In this document: positions 17,805-27,043 of the stretch, piece after piece | Layout of the letters: every line of letters starts with the position of its first letter | Position numbering within the stretch: the first letter of the stretch is position 1 | NCBI GenBank assembly: GCA_944325005.1 | Contig: CALUYO010000001.1 | Location: 1-64,000, forward strand | DNA from: Candidatus Gastranaerophilales bacterium | GTDB taxonomy: Bacteria; Cyanobacteriota; Vampirovibrionia; Gastranaerophilales; Gastranaerophilaceae | Reading direction: 5' to 3' | Length of the DNA stretch: 64,000 nucleotides | Notes under the pieces: generated by a model | Told to the model about the DNA's origin: nothing | The model's input: only the letters and a program-made list of their open reading frames with translations | Database searches by the model: none | Translations under genes and position numbers: made by a program

Positions 17805-19547
17805 ATGAAAAAAGTTGAACTTTTAGCACCTGCAAAGGATAAAAAGACTGCGATATCTGCAATAAATTCAGGTTGTGATGCTGTTTATATCGGCGCACAA
17901 AATTTCGGCGCACGAAAGAAAGTTCCGAATTCTCTTGAAGATATAAAAGAAATTGTAGATTATGCGCACAAGTTTTATGTAAAAGTTCACGTAACAGTAA
18001 ATACGATTTTAACAGATGATGAGCTTGTTGAAGCTCAAAAATTAATCCAAAATCTCTATGATATCGGAGTTGATGCAATAATTGTTCAGGATGCGGGGAT
18101 TTTTAAACTTGCGTTAGACGGTAAATTACCGCCCATAGTGATTCACGCAAGCACCCAGTGTGATAACAGAACTCTTGAAAAGGTTAGATTTTTTAATGAA
18201 ATTGGGGTTTCTCGTGTGATTCTTGCTAGAGAGCTATCATTAGAACAGATTAAAGAGATTTGCAAACTTTCAAAGGCCGAGATTGAAACATTTGTACATG
18301 GTGCATTATGTGTTTCATACAGCGGTCAATGTTATTTCAGCCACTATATAGGCGGACGCTCCGCAAACAGAGGTGAATGTGCCCAAGCATGCCGTAAAAA
18401 ATATACGCTTGTTGATGATAGTGGAAATGTAATTGCTAAAGACAAGTATCTTTTGAGTTTGAAAGATTTTAACGCTTCAAAACATCTTAAAGAGCTTATA
18501 GAGGCGGGTGTTAAATCTTTTAAAATTGAAGGACGGCTTAAAGATGAAAATTATGTGAAAAATGTTGTTGCATATTATAGATGTGAAATTGATAAATTTG
18601 CACAAAAAACATCTTCAGGAAAAATCTTTTTGGACTTTGAACCGGATGTAAAAAAGAGTTTTAACAGAGGTTTTACTGACTACTTTTTAGACGGCCGCAA
18701 AAGATGTTTTAATTTTGACACCCCGAAATCCATAGGTGAAAAATTAGGTCGAATTACGCGTGTAGGCAAAGATTATTTTGAGCTTGATGCAGATGTTTCC
18801 AAACAGGACGGGCTTTATTTCAACGGTTATGGCTGTCTTGTAAATAAAGTTGATGGAAATAAAATTTATCCTAACAAAATGGATGGTATCTCTGCTGGTT
18901 TGGAAGTTTACAGAAATTTTGACAGCAGATTTGAAAAACAGCTTGAAACTTCCAGAGTAAAACGTCAAATCGGGGTTAAATTTATTTATTCGGACGGAAT
19001 TTTAAATGCAGAGGACGAGGACGGAAATGCAGTAAAAATTTCTTTACCGGCAGGTGAAATCCCTAAAAATCCCGAAAAAATGAAAGATACTTTTATAAAT
19101 CAGCTTAAAAAAACAGGCGAAAGCGATTTTTATGTTGATAGTATTGAGCTGAGCGGTGAATTGACTTTTATGCCTGTTTCAAAAATTAATGAGCTTCGCC
19201 GTAATATCCTTGATATGTTAATGGCTGAACGTTTAAAAAATTACAAACGTGAAATTCAAAATCCTTTAAAATATGCAAAATTTCCTCTGCATAAAGTTGA
19301 TTACAGAGCAAATGTTCACAACATGCAGGCAAAATCTTTTTATGAAGATTGCGGGTGCACGGTTTGCGAGATGTCTGCCGAGAGCGGGTCTTTCCCAAAA
19401 GAGCTGATGCGGACTAAACACTGTTTGAAATTTGCATTCAATATGTGTAAATCTCCTAAAAAACTTTTTCTCATTGATGAGAAAGGGAAAAAATATCCTC
19501 TCAAGTTTGATTGTGCAAATTGCGAGATGGTAATTTTAGCCGATTAA
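17805..19547 (+). CDS. Peptidase U32 family protein
   Basis: The 580-aa protein starts MKKVELLAPAKD and shows U32 signatures (GCDAVYIGAQNFGAR; HASTQC; ETFVHGALCVSYSGQCY with GGRSANRGECAQACR). These hold four cysteines proposed to bind Fe-S. Known members such as RlhA and TrhP hydroxylate rRNA or tRNA. The long C-terminal half resembles the RlhA-type accessory domain. TATAAT ends 7 nt before this ATG; an upstream start at 17781 would lie in the promoter. Which RNA is modified cannot be told. Confidence 0.85.
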   Translation: MKKVELLAPAKDKKTAISAINSGCDAVYIGAQNFGARKKVPNSLEDIKEIVDYAHKFYVKVHVTVNTILTDDELVEAQKLIQNLYDIGVDAIIVQDAGIFKLALDGKLPPIVIHASTQCDNRTLEKVRFFNEIGVSRVILARELSLEQIKEICKLSKAEIETFVHGALCVSYSGQCYFSHYIGGRSANRGECAQACRKKYTLVDDSGNVIAKDKYLLSLKDFNASKHLKELIEAGVKSFKIEGRLKDENYVKNVVAYYRCEIDKFAQKTSSGKIFLDFEPDVKKSFNRGFTDYFLDGRKRCFNFDTPKSIGEKLGRITRVGKDYFELDADVSKQDGLYFNGYGCLVNKVDGNKIYPNKMDGISAGLEVYRNFDSRFEKQLETSRVKRQIGVKFIYSDGILNAEDEDGNAVKISLPAGEIPKNPEKMKDTFINQLKKTGESDFYVDSIELSGELTFMPVSKINELRRNILDMLMAERLKNYKREIQNPLKYAKFPLHKVDYRANVHNMQAKSFYEDCGCTVCEMSAESGSFPKELMRTKHCLKFAFNMCKSPKKLFLIDEKGKKYPLKFDCANCEMVILAD

Positions 19548-19551
19548 AAAA

Positions 19552-20307
19552 TTATACTTCCTCTCTTCCGTGAGAAGGGTTGTGGAGCGGCTGCAACCAG
19601 TTAACGCATACATCCATGAATTTTTCAGGTTCATCGAGATATAAATCTTCTGCATGAATGCTGCCAAACAATTCAAATCGTTTTTCACATACTGCTTCTT
19701 TATAAAGTTTTTCAGTGTGCCACGGGTGTACAGTCGGGTCTTTTTTCCCTGCAATAAAAAGTATTGGGGCTTTTACATATTTTATAATGTCAACCGGTTT
19801 AATTTTTGAGCGCAGCATTAAAGAGATAAATGACGGACGTATAGAACACCAGCGCTTGGGCTCGCATTTTTTCAGAGTCGGAAGCCAGGCTTCTTTTTTC
19901 CACATTTGATTTTCAATTTTATCAAAATCACACGGCGCCGAAACTGCAATTATTTTATTTACGTCATTATAAAGTGCAGCGTGAATAAGAACGAGAGCGC
20001 CTCCGAGAGAAAATCCGGCAAGATAAATTGTTTCGTACTGTTTTTTTGCATAATCAACAACAGCCTTTAAATCAATCGGTTCTTTATTTGTGAACGTGTA
20101 AAATCCTGAACTTTTTCCGTGTCCTCTGCAATCAAAAGATATTACGTCATAATATTTTGAAAAGTCAGCGGAAAGATTTGAAAAAGCTTTGCTGTCTTTT
20201 GTCATAAACCAGCCATGAACAATAATTACAACTTCTTTGTGATTAGTTTTGTAATGATTTAGTGCAAGTTTTATCCCATCTGATGTCTTTAAAAAAATTC
20301 TCTCCAT
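19552..20307 (-). CDS. Alpha/beta hydrolase
   Basis: The 251-aa protein has the HG oxyanion motif (IIVHGWF), nucleophile elbow GFSLGG, acid in AGKKDPTVHP and catalytic His in GSIHAEDLY. No signal peptide, so cytoplasmic. It is probably a serine esterase or lipase-like hydrolase with unknown substrate. A TATTAT box ends 6 nt before the ATG and no Shine-Dalgarno is seen. It converges on the U32 gene with 4 nt between. Confidence 0.82.
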   Translation of the reverse strand: MERIFLKTSDGIKLALNHYKTNHKEVVIIVHGWFMTKDSKAFSNLSADFSKYYDVISFDCRGHGKSSGFYTFTNKEPIDLKAVVDYAKKQYETIYLAGFSLGGALVLIHAALYNDVNKIIAVSAPCDFDKIENQMWKKEAWLPTLKKCEPKRWCSIRPSFISLMLRSKIKPVDIIKYVKAPILFIAGKKDPTVHPWHTEKLYKEAVCEKRFELFGSIHAEDLYLDEPEKFMDVCVNWLQPLHNPSHGREEV

Positions 20308-20434
20308 ACAAATATAATACCATGTTTTGACTTTATAGTAAAAAACCTTAAATAAAAAGTGTAGATATCATACGAAAGTATGAGCAAGGAAAGCAGGTTT
20401 TGGTATATATTTATATGTACCAGAGGGTAGATTT

Positions 20435-21964
20435 GTGTTAAACGGTATATTTCAACGTCCTTATTTGAATAAAGATGCAAGAAATCTTGTTAAAAAGAAA
20501 CAGGATGAAGAACAAAACGCGTCTTCTGCCCAGCGTGAACAACAGGCTGATCAGAATTCCAGAAGCAAAGGACTTCAATATGTTGAGCAGAAAAAGCCTG
20601 CCTATACTCCTGCTTATCAACAAACTTCCGGTGAGCAGGTAGATTGGCGGCAGATGCGTTCGCAAATTCAAAGCCAGGCTCAGTCAAGAAATTTTCATAC
20701 CACCACACAAAACAATTTTCAAACACAGGAAATTACCCCGACCAAAACACTCTCCGGCAGAAGTACTGTTATTAATATTGCACAAATTCTCAAAGATTTT
20801 AGAAATACAGCTGCGGCCATCGGTACTCCTGATGATTTGAAAGAAGAAGTAAACGGTTATCTTTCTCTTGTTGAAGCTCAAGTCAAGAAAGATAATCCAA
20901 ATACTAAACTTGTTAAATCAAACTTGAAAAATGCATCATCAATTCTTGACGGCTATATTTCCCAAACCCTTAATAAAGATTCCAAAGTTGTTGAAAATTG
21001 GGTTGATGCTCTGTTTTTACAGCAAATTGATTTTAAATATAACGAAAATGACATAAATCCTCAATTTCTTGTAAAATTTCCTGAAGGCAGTACACAGCAG
21101 GAAGAAAAAGCAGAAAATAAAACTTCTGTTCATGATACAGTTCCAGAACCTGTACAGCAGGAAATAGAAACAGATGCTAAAGTTGTTTCTTTAATCCCTC
21201 AGGACAAAGAACTTAAGTCACTGTTTATTCAGTCTAAAAAACTGGTTTATGCAAACGAACCGAAAAAAGCAATAGAAACTTTCCAAAAAGCATTATTGAG
21301 GGCTGATGAGGTCGGTGATACAGAAACAAAGTCAAAAATTTATTATGAAGTCGGCAGAATTTATGATGATCATGATTATTATGCACAGGCTTTAACAAGT
21401 TATAATCAGTCATTACAGAATACTACGGATAATAATGTAAAAACAAAGGCACATTATTCAATGGCACAGATTTATGATGACGTAAACCAGATTGAACCGG
21501 CACTTGACCATTACTTTAATTCAATATCTTATGCCGGTGAGGCGGAAAATCTCGCTGCACAATCAACTTCCTTAACCAAAATGGGAAATATTTTTACAGA
21601 TATGTATGAAGATGTAGCAATGGATTATTATTCTGTTGCGGATGATCTTGCATCTCAAACTGATAATCCACGTGTAAAAGGGTTTGTGGCATCAAGTACG
21701 GGAAATGCCTATGAAAAATTTGATGAACCGCAGCAGGCTTTAAAATCATATTCCAAAGCAGTTAAGCATTATTCTGATGCTGAAGCACCGCTGAAAGTCG
21801 CACAGAATTATTCTAAAGCGGCTGATATTATGGTTGAATTCAGCAATGTTTCAAAAGCAAAAAGTCTTTTATCAAAAGCACAAAGCTATGCAAGACAGAC
21901 AGATGACGTTAACTTGATGAATGAAATAAGAGAAAAACTTAGTAATCTTGAATTACTAGGTTAA
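20435..21964 (+). CDS. TPR-repeat protein
   Basis: The 509-aa protein starts at GTG 20435 behind GAGGG. The first 120 residues are Gln/Lys-rich and look disordered. From about residue 255 it is built of tandem tetratricopeptide repeats (AxxxYxxAxxxY pattern; SKIYYEVGRIYDDHDYYAQA, KAHYSMAQIYDDVNQIEPA). These repeats bind other proteins. A GNRA-loop hairpin (20369-20382) lies upstream. No signal peptide, so probably a cytoplasmic scaffold. Confidence 0.75.
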   Translation: MLNGIFQRPYLNKDARNLVKKKQDEEQNASSAQREQQADQNSRSKGLQYVEQKKPAYTPAYQQTSGEQVDWRQMRSQIQSQAQSRNFHTTTQNNFQTQEITPTKTLSGRSTVINIAQILKDFRNTAAAIGTPDDLKEEVNGYLSLVEAQVKKDNPNTKLVKSNLKNASSILDGYISQTLNKDSKVVENWVDALFLQQIDFKYNENDINPQFLVKFPEGSTQQEEKAENKTSVHDTVPEPVQQEIETDAKVVSLIPQDKELKSLFIQSKKLVYANEPKKAIETFQKALLRADEVGDTETKSKIYYEVGRIYDDHDYYAQALTSYNQSLQNTTDNNVKTKAHYSMAQIYDDVNQIEPALDHYFNSISYAGEAENLAAQSTSLTKMGNIFTDMYEDVAMDYYSVADDLASQTDNPRVKGFVASSTGNAYEKFDEPQQALKSYSKAVKHYSDAEAPLKVAQNYSKAADIMVEFSNVSKAKSLLSKAQSYARQTDDVNLMNEIREKLSNLELLG

Positions 21965-22011
21965 ATGTGTTAAAATCATAAATGTATATAAATTAAGAGG
22001 AGCAACAGAGT

Positions 22012-22850
22012 ATGAAAAATGTAAATGCAGTTATACCCTACAATATCGGGGGGGGGGCGTTCTAGGCTTCTCACATCAAATTTTTAGAAATTTTAAATTC
22101 GGTTATAAATATATACAGGACGGATTTACATTGGCGGAAGTTTTGATAACTCTCGGCATAATCGGGATTATCGCGGCGTTAACAATGCCTTCCTTAATAT
22201 CCGGCTATCAGGAAAAAGTTCTTATTTCACAGGCAAAAAGGTCTTTGTCAGTTGTTATGAATGCTATTTCTGCCGCAAGGGCAAAAGAGGGAGTTGAAAA
22301 TAACGGTGAAATTTTTATGTCTTCAAATACTTCAGAGCAAACGGCTGATGCTATTTTTGAAAATATGAAGATAGTCAAGAGATGCAGAGTAAATGATACT
22401 AATTGTTTAAAAGATTACAAAATTAAATATGATAAACCAAAAAATGATGGGTTTGGTAACTATGCAAAACCTTATGATTTTGCATGGATGCCTAGAGCTG
22501 TACTTTCTGACGGTTCAGTAGTTGGAATAGAGCAGATAAATTATTCGGAAGGTAATTGCCTGAATTATTATACGACCTGGGATAAGGATTCGGATGGCAA
22601 TTTTATATTGGATTCTTCCGGTAATAAGGTTAATGAACGTCTGGTAGCTGAAACTGACTGCGGGCATGTTTTATTTGATGTTAACGGCTTGAAAGGCCCT
22701 AATCAATTTGGTGCTGATGCTTATTTGATTTATATTACACCATACAGCTATGTCCAAAGTATCGGCAGTATTAATGATGTTATAAGGACAAATAAACTCA
22801 CTGCGCAAAAATTTGATCAGAATGGAAGCTTTAAAAAAACAGGGGATTAG
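22012..22850 (+). CDS. Prepilin-type protein, frame broken at a G10 run
   Basis: ATG 22012 follows AGAGGAG but reads MKNVNAVIPYNIGGGAF and stops at TAG 22063. The pilin frame opens with G-FTLAEVLITLGIIGIIAALTM near 22122 and runs to 22850. It encodes a minor-pilin/pseudopilin-like ectodomain with paired cysteines (CRVNDTNC) and no recognised adhesive fold. With 8 or 11 G in 22048-22057 the two halves fuse and the leader is 37 residues. A TTG at 22131 could be mistaken for the start, but it lies inside the prepilin helix. Confidence 0.8.
22048..22057 (+). repeat. G10 homopolymer run in prepilin leader (locus 2)
   Basis: Ten G residues lie after AATATC, 12 codons into the leader. The current length leads to TAG at 22063; 8 or 11 G would be in frame. 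Confidence 0.85.
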
Positions 22851-22866
22851 ACCCCTGTTTTTTATT
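22836..22866. terminator. Bidirectional terminator overlapping a stop codon
   Basis: AAACAGGGG pairs with CCCCTGTTT. The pilin stop TAG lies in the loop, and the VOC gene converges from the other side. Confidence 0.8.
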
Positions 22867-23239
22867 CATTTGCCATAATTTCAATTTCGTTTCCGTCAGG
22901 ATCTTTTAGGAATGCTATATACATATTTACTTCCGGCATAAAATACGGTTCGTAAATATATTTGTAACCGCATTTTTGCATTTTTTCTGTAAATTCTTTC
23001 ATTGATTTTGCTTCAAATGCAAAGTGACCAAAAGCATTACCATTCTTGTAACCGTCTTTTGGAGTTTCGTGATTATATGTAAGCTCAATTTGTGTTTGAC
23101 CATCTTCATCGCTGAGATAGTATAAAGTGCAGTCATCAAGTTTAACCTCTCCGGTTCTGTTTAAGTCCATAAGTTCAGTGTAGAATTTCATAGATTCATC
23201 AATATTTTTTACCCTGATCATTGCATGTAAAAATTTCAT
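22862..23239 (-). CDS. Glyoxalase I/VOC-family protein
   Basis: The 125-aa protein starts MKFLHAMIRVKNIDESMKFY and ends FLKDPDGNEIEIMA, the two halves of a glyoxalase I-like fold. Candidate metal ligands are H5 (LHAMIRV), a Glu in TQIELTY, a His in FGHFAFE and a Glu in NEIEIM. Lactoylglutathione lyase activity on methylglyoxal is plausible but other VOC reactions are possible. Shine-Dalgarno AGGAGG is present just before the ATG. Confidence 0.85.
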   Translation of the reverse strand: MKFLHAMIRVKNIDESMKFYTELMDLNRTGEVKLDDCTLYYLSDEDGQTQIELTYNHETPKDGYKNGNAFGHFAFEAKSMKEFTEKMQKCGYKYIYEPYFMPEVNMYIAFLKDPDGNEIEIMANE

Positions 23240-23274
23240 TTTTCTTATCCTCCTGACTAATTAATCCCTTAAAC

Positions 23275-24387
23275 TTAATCTATATGTGATAATACACCTA
23301 TTGAGGTATTTTTGTCAATTTCTATAACATGTCTTATTATTGTATGGGACATTAAGAGCAGATAAGGATTTATTTCATTTGTGCTGCCCATATTGATTTT
23401 TGCCTGTGGTTTTTCCTGTCCCTCATTTACTGTCGTTTGCAAACTCGTTTCAAAAGATACAACAGAATTCATTGAATAGTGTTTTTCATCGCCTTCAATA
23501 CGCATCAAAAGCTCGTCTTTAGGAAATTCCTTAACACATTCAATATTTACATGAACGGAGTTTGAACTTTCAAGGATTAATGTTGCAGTTACATTACCGT
23601 AGTTTAATGTTGTGATGGTAATTACAAGAATACTGTCCGAACCATCAGAATTTTCTCCGGTTTCTATATCAAGGTCAAAGCCGACGCCTTCCTGAAGCGG
23701 CAGCCACGGGAGATACAAAAGCATTAGAAGCTTCATAGTCTGCGCAGAATCGTTCTGGGAAGCTGCTGCAATACTTGCGTTTATAAGTTTTGCTGTTTCT
23801 TTAAGTTGTGTTAAGTCAGTAATCCCCAGTTTGGCAGAATTTGCCATAGCAGTGATAAGTTTTGCGATTGCTTCTTTTCCGTTTGCCTGTATCATTGATG
23901 CAATCTGGGAAAGATTTATGAGACCGTTTGAGGATATTGCAAGGTTTCTTATAGAGTTTTGCAGCTGGTTTAAAACAGCTTTATTGCCTGTGAGAAGCAT
24001 GTTCTGGGCTTCTGTAAGCGACAACCCCTGAAGCTGAGCAAGAATTTGAGCCTGCGTCTGGGAAAGAGCATTTCTTTGCATCGCAATTTGTCGTGCAAAC
24101 TGCTGGTTGAACTGTGCAAGGGTAATATTTTTTTGCAAAATGTACAGAAGTTCATTTAGGTTTTTGGGGAGGTTCATCATCTCTTTTACATAAACAGACT
24201 GGTCTGCTCCTGCCATATTAGCCATTTGTGCAGCTGGCATGGATGTTTGTGGCGGAAGGCTTGACTGTTGCGGGACTGGAGAAAATGATGTTTGTGGGGT
24301 TTTGTTCAAAGATGCCTGTCGGTGGGCATTAATTGCCTGATAATTAACAAATTTTGAAATTAAATTACCTAAATTCAAATCCGACAT
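23275..24387 (-). CDS. Gln/Ala-rich protein with possible hook-length-control-like C-terminus
   Basis: The 370-aa protein has a Pro/Gln-rich N-terminus (about 25-65) and a long amphipathic helical region rich in A, Q, N and L (about 80-230). The beta-rich C-terminal domain (WLPLQEGVGFDLDIE, TLNYGNVTATLILE) loosely recalls the C-terminal domain of FliK-type proteins. No flagellar gene is nearby, so the resemblance may be only structural. TATAAT lies 7 nt before the ATG. Function unknown. Confidence 0.6.
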   Translation of the reverse strand: MSDLNLGNLISKFVNYQAINAHRQASLNKTPQTSFSPVPQQSSLPPQTSMPAAQMANMAGADQSVYVKEMMNLPKNLNELLYILQKNITLAQFNQQFARQIAMQRNALSQTQAQILAQLQGLSLTEAQNMLLTGNKAVLNQLQNSIRNLAISSNGLINLSQIASMIQANGKEAIAKLITAMANSAKLGITDLTQLKETAKLINASIAAASQNDSAQTMKLLMLLYLPWLPLQEGVGFDLDIETGENSDGSDSILVITITTLNYGNVTATLILESSNSVHVNIECVKEFPKDELLMRIEGDEKHYSMNSVVSFETSLQTTVNEGQEKPQAKINMGSTNEINPYLLLMSHTIIRHVIEIDKNTSIGVLSHID

Positions 24388-24444
24388 AAATCTAATTATA
24401 ATGATTTTTTATATCTTGTCCAGTCTGGATTATTTTGTATTAAC

Positions 24445-24473
24445 TTGAAAAAAAATAAAATATCACTTATAAT
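24445..24473 (+). promoter_or_regulatory. Sigma70-type promoter of prepilin locus 3
   Basis: TTGAAA (24445-24450), 17-nt spacer, TATAAT (24468-24473), about 30 nt before the ATG at 24508. Confidence 0.65.
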
Positions 24474-24507
24474 ATATATCGTGGTATAATTATGGAGCAT
24501 TAAAAAT

Positions 24508-26961
24508 ATGAAGAAGATTGATTCCCTTGAATATCGGGGGGGGGGCAGTTTTAAGCCCTGTTTCCGCACGTTTTTGTCCTATACACTTGCGGAAATTGTA
24601 GTAGTAATGTTGATTATCGCTGTTGTTGTAGCAGTGAGTATCGGTATAACAAAAGCGAAATTAGATAATATCATCTCCTATACGTATTATTCAGCGTATT
24701 CGTCCTTACGACAGATATCCACCGAGATGTTAATCAACTGGGATCCGACCGATCCTGAGTATAAGCAGGCTTTAAATGCCTCAGAACATCATTTTGCATT
24801 TAATTTCCCAAATGATCACAGATTTTTTTCAACACTAATCTCTCATACATCCTTTGCGATAAAATTACCTTTTAATAATAAGGTTAAAGCCGGTAGTACC
24901 GTAACAGCATACGGCTGTCCTCAGGCCCAAAGCGGATTTGATGATTTTATGTGGTCTACAGAGTATTATATCGGGGCTAATGGGTGTTATACTGCTATGC
25001 ATAACAGTTATATGAGAGGAGAGACATATGCTGACCTAAAAAAATGTGGTGGAAAGTATCATGGAGCTACAACTTATACTGCGAGTCAGTCTGGTGGAAA
25101 TAGTGGCTGTACATATGACTGTAGTACCGGTCATGTAAATACTAATCTTTGTGGGGCTGGTAGTTCTACTTGTTGCGGAAATTATGTTCTTGATCATTCC
25201 CACGATTGTACTAGTGATCCGGTAATTTTTGACGGTACTATATTAAGTGAGGGGGATAATTATTTAGAGCACTTATATGATGTTGAACTCAAAAATGGTA
25301 AAGTTATAAGTAGTACATTAATGTCCAATAATGTATGTAAGATGCAAATACAATGTGACGATGGATATTATTGGGAAACAGAAGATTCTGTTGCAGGCTT
25401 CCCTATCGGAAGTTGTAAAAAGTGTTATAAAACATGTAAAGATAATTTTACTCTTGACAGTTCAACCTGCAGCTGTGTATGCGAAAAGAAATGTGGTACA
25501 GGTTATAAATTAAATTCATCCACGTGTACTTGTGTCTCTGATGGCGGTTCAAGTTGTACCAAGACCTGTGGCGACGGTTATACGTTAGATAAAAAGAGTT
25601 GCAGTTGTAAATGTACCCGCAGTTGTTCAAGCGGTTACAGTTTAGATAGCAGCAGTTGTACCTGTAAAAAAGATGCCTGTACCAATAAGCCAAGTACTAT
25701 CCCCTGCGGTCAGAGCTGGGACGAGGAGAATTGTAAGTTAACTGGCACAAAAAAGACCTGTGACGATGGTTATAGCCTAGACAGCAGTTGTAATTGTAAG
25801 TGTACCCGTAGTTGTTCCAGCGGTTACAGTTTGGATACAAGCAGCTGTACTTGTAAAAAGGATGAATGTACCAATAAGCCCAGCACTATACCTTGCGGTC
25901 AGAGCTGGGATGCTGACACCTGCAGTTTAACCGGTACTGCAAAGACTTGTGAAGATGGTTATAGTTTAGATAGCGATTGTAATTGTAAGTGTACTCGGAC
26001 CTGTGGCGATGGTTATACTTTAAACAGTAGTACTTGTACCTGTGAGGAAGATGGTTGTCCAGCTCCGGATTATATACCCTGCGGCCAGAGCTGGGACGAG
26101 TCAACCTGTAGTTTAACCGGTACTGCAAAGACTTGTCCTTCGGGTCAACATTTAAACAGCAGCTGTAACTGTGTAAATGATTGTCCGACAGACTTAACCC
26201 CCTGTCAGATCTGCAGTTATAATACCGGTATTGTATCTCAAAACCCATTAATTAATCGTACCTGCAGTGATGAGACATATGAATGGAGTGAAGACCAGTG
26301 TAAATGTATCATCTCACCACGCACGTTACCTCGCAAGGGTATGAACTTCTGTAAGTTGTTTGAGCGTTATGCAAACATCAAAGGCGGCAGTCCTGTATGC
26401 AGCGGCAGTGCAATCTCGACCAACACGACTAATTTCAGCAGTAAAGAACCTGATTTAGTGTTACGTAACGGTTTACTGTTGTACAATATGCATAATGATG
26501 CGATAGAAATTCCTCAGTTGCAGAATAACACTCAGGGTGGCACATATGACGGGGTTCCCAACACTAATACCATGGGTTATATCGTCTATGTAGATATTGA
26601 CGGTGTAAATGGTTCTTCGCAACTCTGGGATGATGTCTATCCATTCTACATCACTTTGTCGGGTAAGATCATTCCCGGCTATGACTTAAACGCAAACCCG
26701 GATGGCAGCGGGGGCGACAGTTCACATCATTTGGCTGTAAGTGTAGAGAATGAGACCTATAACAGCGGCAAGCGCAAGATCAACTGGTTAGCCAAGAGTG
26801 TAAGCTTTAAGGAGGGAGCTTGCTTATCCGGGTATGTAGGAAGTTCAACTCCCTATTGTCGAAGTGGCAGTGCAATCAGTCAATCCGCATCTTGTGACAT
26901 CAACATGCGCGATTCTCTATGTCGCTTGAAGCGTATAAAACCAGTTAGATTTTTCTTCTAA
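24508..26961 (+). CDS. Prepilin-type protein with cysteine-rich repeats, in frame through a G10 run
   Basis: The 817-aa product reads through its ten G residues as RGGG, giving MKKIDSLEYRGGG and then the prepilin helix S-YTLAEIVVVMLIIAVVVAV. Position -1 is Ser, not the usual Gly. From about residue 290 to 575 it has tandem Cys-rich units, (C)xxxCxxGYSLDSSxCxCxC alternating with NKPSTIPCGQSWD blocks. The C-terminal 200 residues are a pilin-like domain shared with gut minor pilins. Secretion through a type IV pilus or T2SS-like machine is expected; function of the repeats (adhesion or stalk) is inferred. Confidence 0.8.
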   Translation: MKKIDSLEYRGGGSFKPCFRTFLSYTLAEIVVVMLIIAVVVAVSIGITKAKLDNIISYTYYSAYSSLRQISTEMLINWDPTDPEYKQALNASEHHFAFNFPNDHRFFSTLISHTSFAIKLPFNNKVKAGSTVTAYGCPQAQSGFDDFMWSTEYYIGANGCYTAMHNSYMRGETYADLKKCGGKYHGATTYTASQSGGNSGCTYDCSTGHVNTNLCGAGSSTCCGNYVLDHSHDCTSDPVIFDGTILSEGDNYLEHLYDVELKNGKVISSTLMSNNVCKMQIQCDDGYYWETEDSVAGFPIGSCKKCYKTCKDNFTLDSSTCSCVCEKKCGTGYKLNSSTCTCVSDGGSSCTKTCGDGYTLDKKSCSCKCTRSCSSGYSLDSSSCTCKKDACTNKPSTIPCGQSWDEENCKLTGTKKTCDDGYSLDSSCNCKCTRSCSSGYSLDTSSCTCKKDECTNKPSTIPCGQSWDADTCSLTGTAKTCEDGYSLDSDCNCKCTRTCGDGYTLNSSTCTCEEDGCPAPDYIPCGQSWDESTCSLTGTAKTCPSGQHLNSSCNCVNDCPTDLTPCQICSYNTGIVSQNPLINRTCSDETYEWSEDQCKCIISPRTLPRKGMNFCKLFERYANIKGGSPVCSGSAISTNTTNFSSKEPDLVLRNGLLLYNMHNDAIEIPQLQNNTQGGTYDGVPNTNTMGYIVYVDIDGVNGSSQLWDDVYPFYITLSGKIIPGYDLNANPDGSGGDSSHHLAVSVENETYNSGKRKINWLAKSVSFKEGACLSGYVGSSTPYCRSGSAISQSASCDINMRDSLCRLKRIKPVRFFF
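24536..24545 (+). repeat. G10 homopolymer run in prepilin leader (locus 3, in frame)
   Basis: Ten G residues follow AATATC as in loci 1 and 2, but the codon phase differs by one base, so here 10 G is the open length. Confidence 0.85.
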
Positions 26962-27003
26962 CTCATATTGCTATAGTATTACAAATAAATAATGAGTTAG
27001 ATT

Positions 27004-27039
27004 AAAGGCGCCGTTTTTTTCGGCGCCTTTCTCTTTTTT
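27004..27039. terminator. Bidirectional terminator
   Basis: AAAGGCGCCG pairs with CGGCGCCTTT, followed by a T-rich tail; the acetyltransferase gene converges. Confidence 0.85.
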
Positions 27040-27043
27040 ATAT

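Noticed and set aside
23275-24387. FliK flagellar hook-length protein
   Set aside because: Similarity is limited to general C-terminal layout and no flagellar gene occurs in the window; left as unknown.
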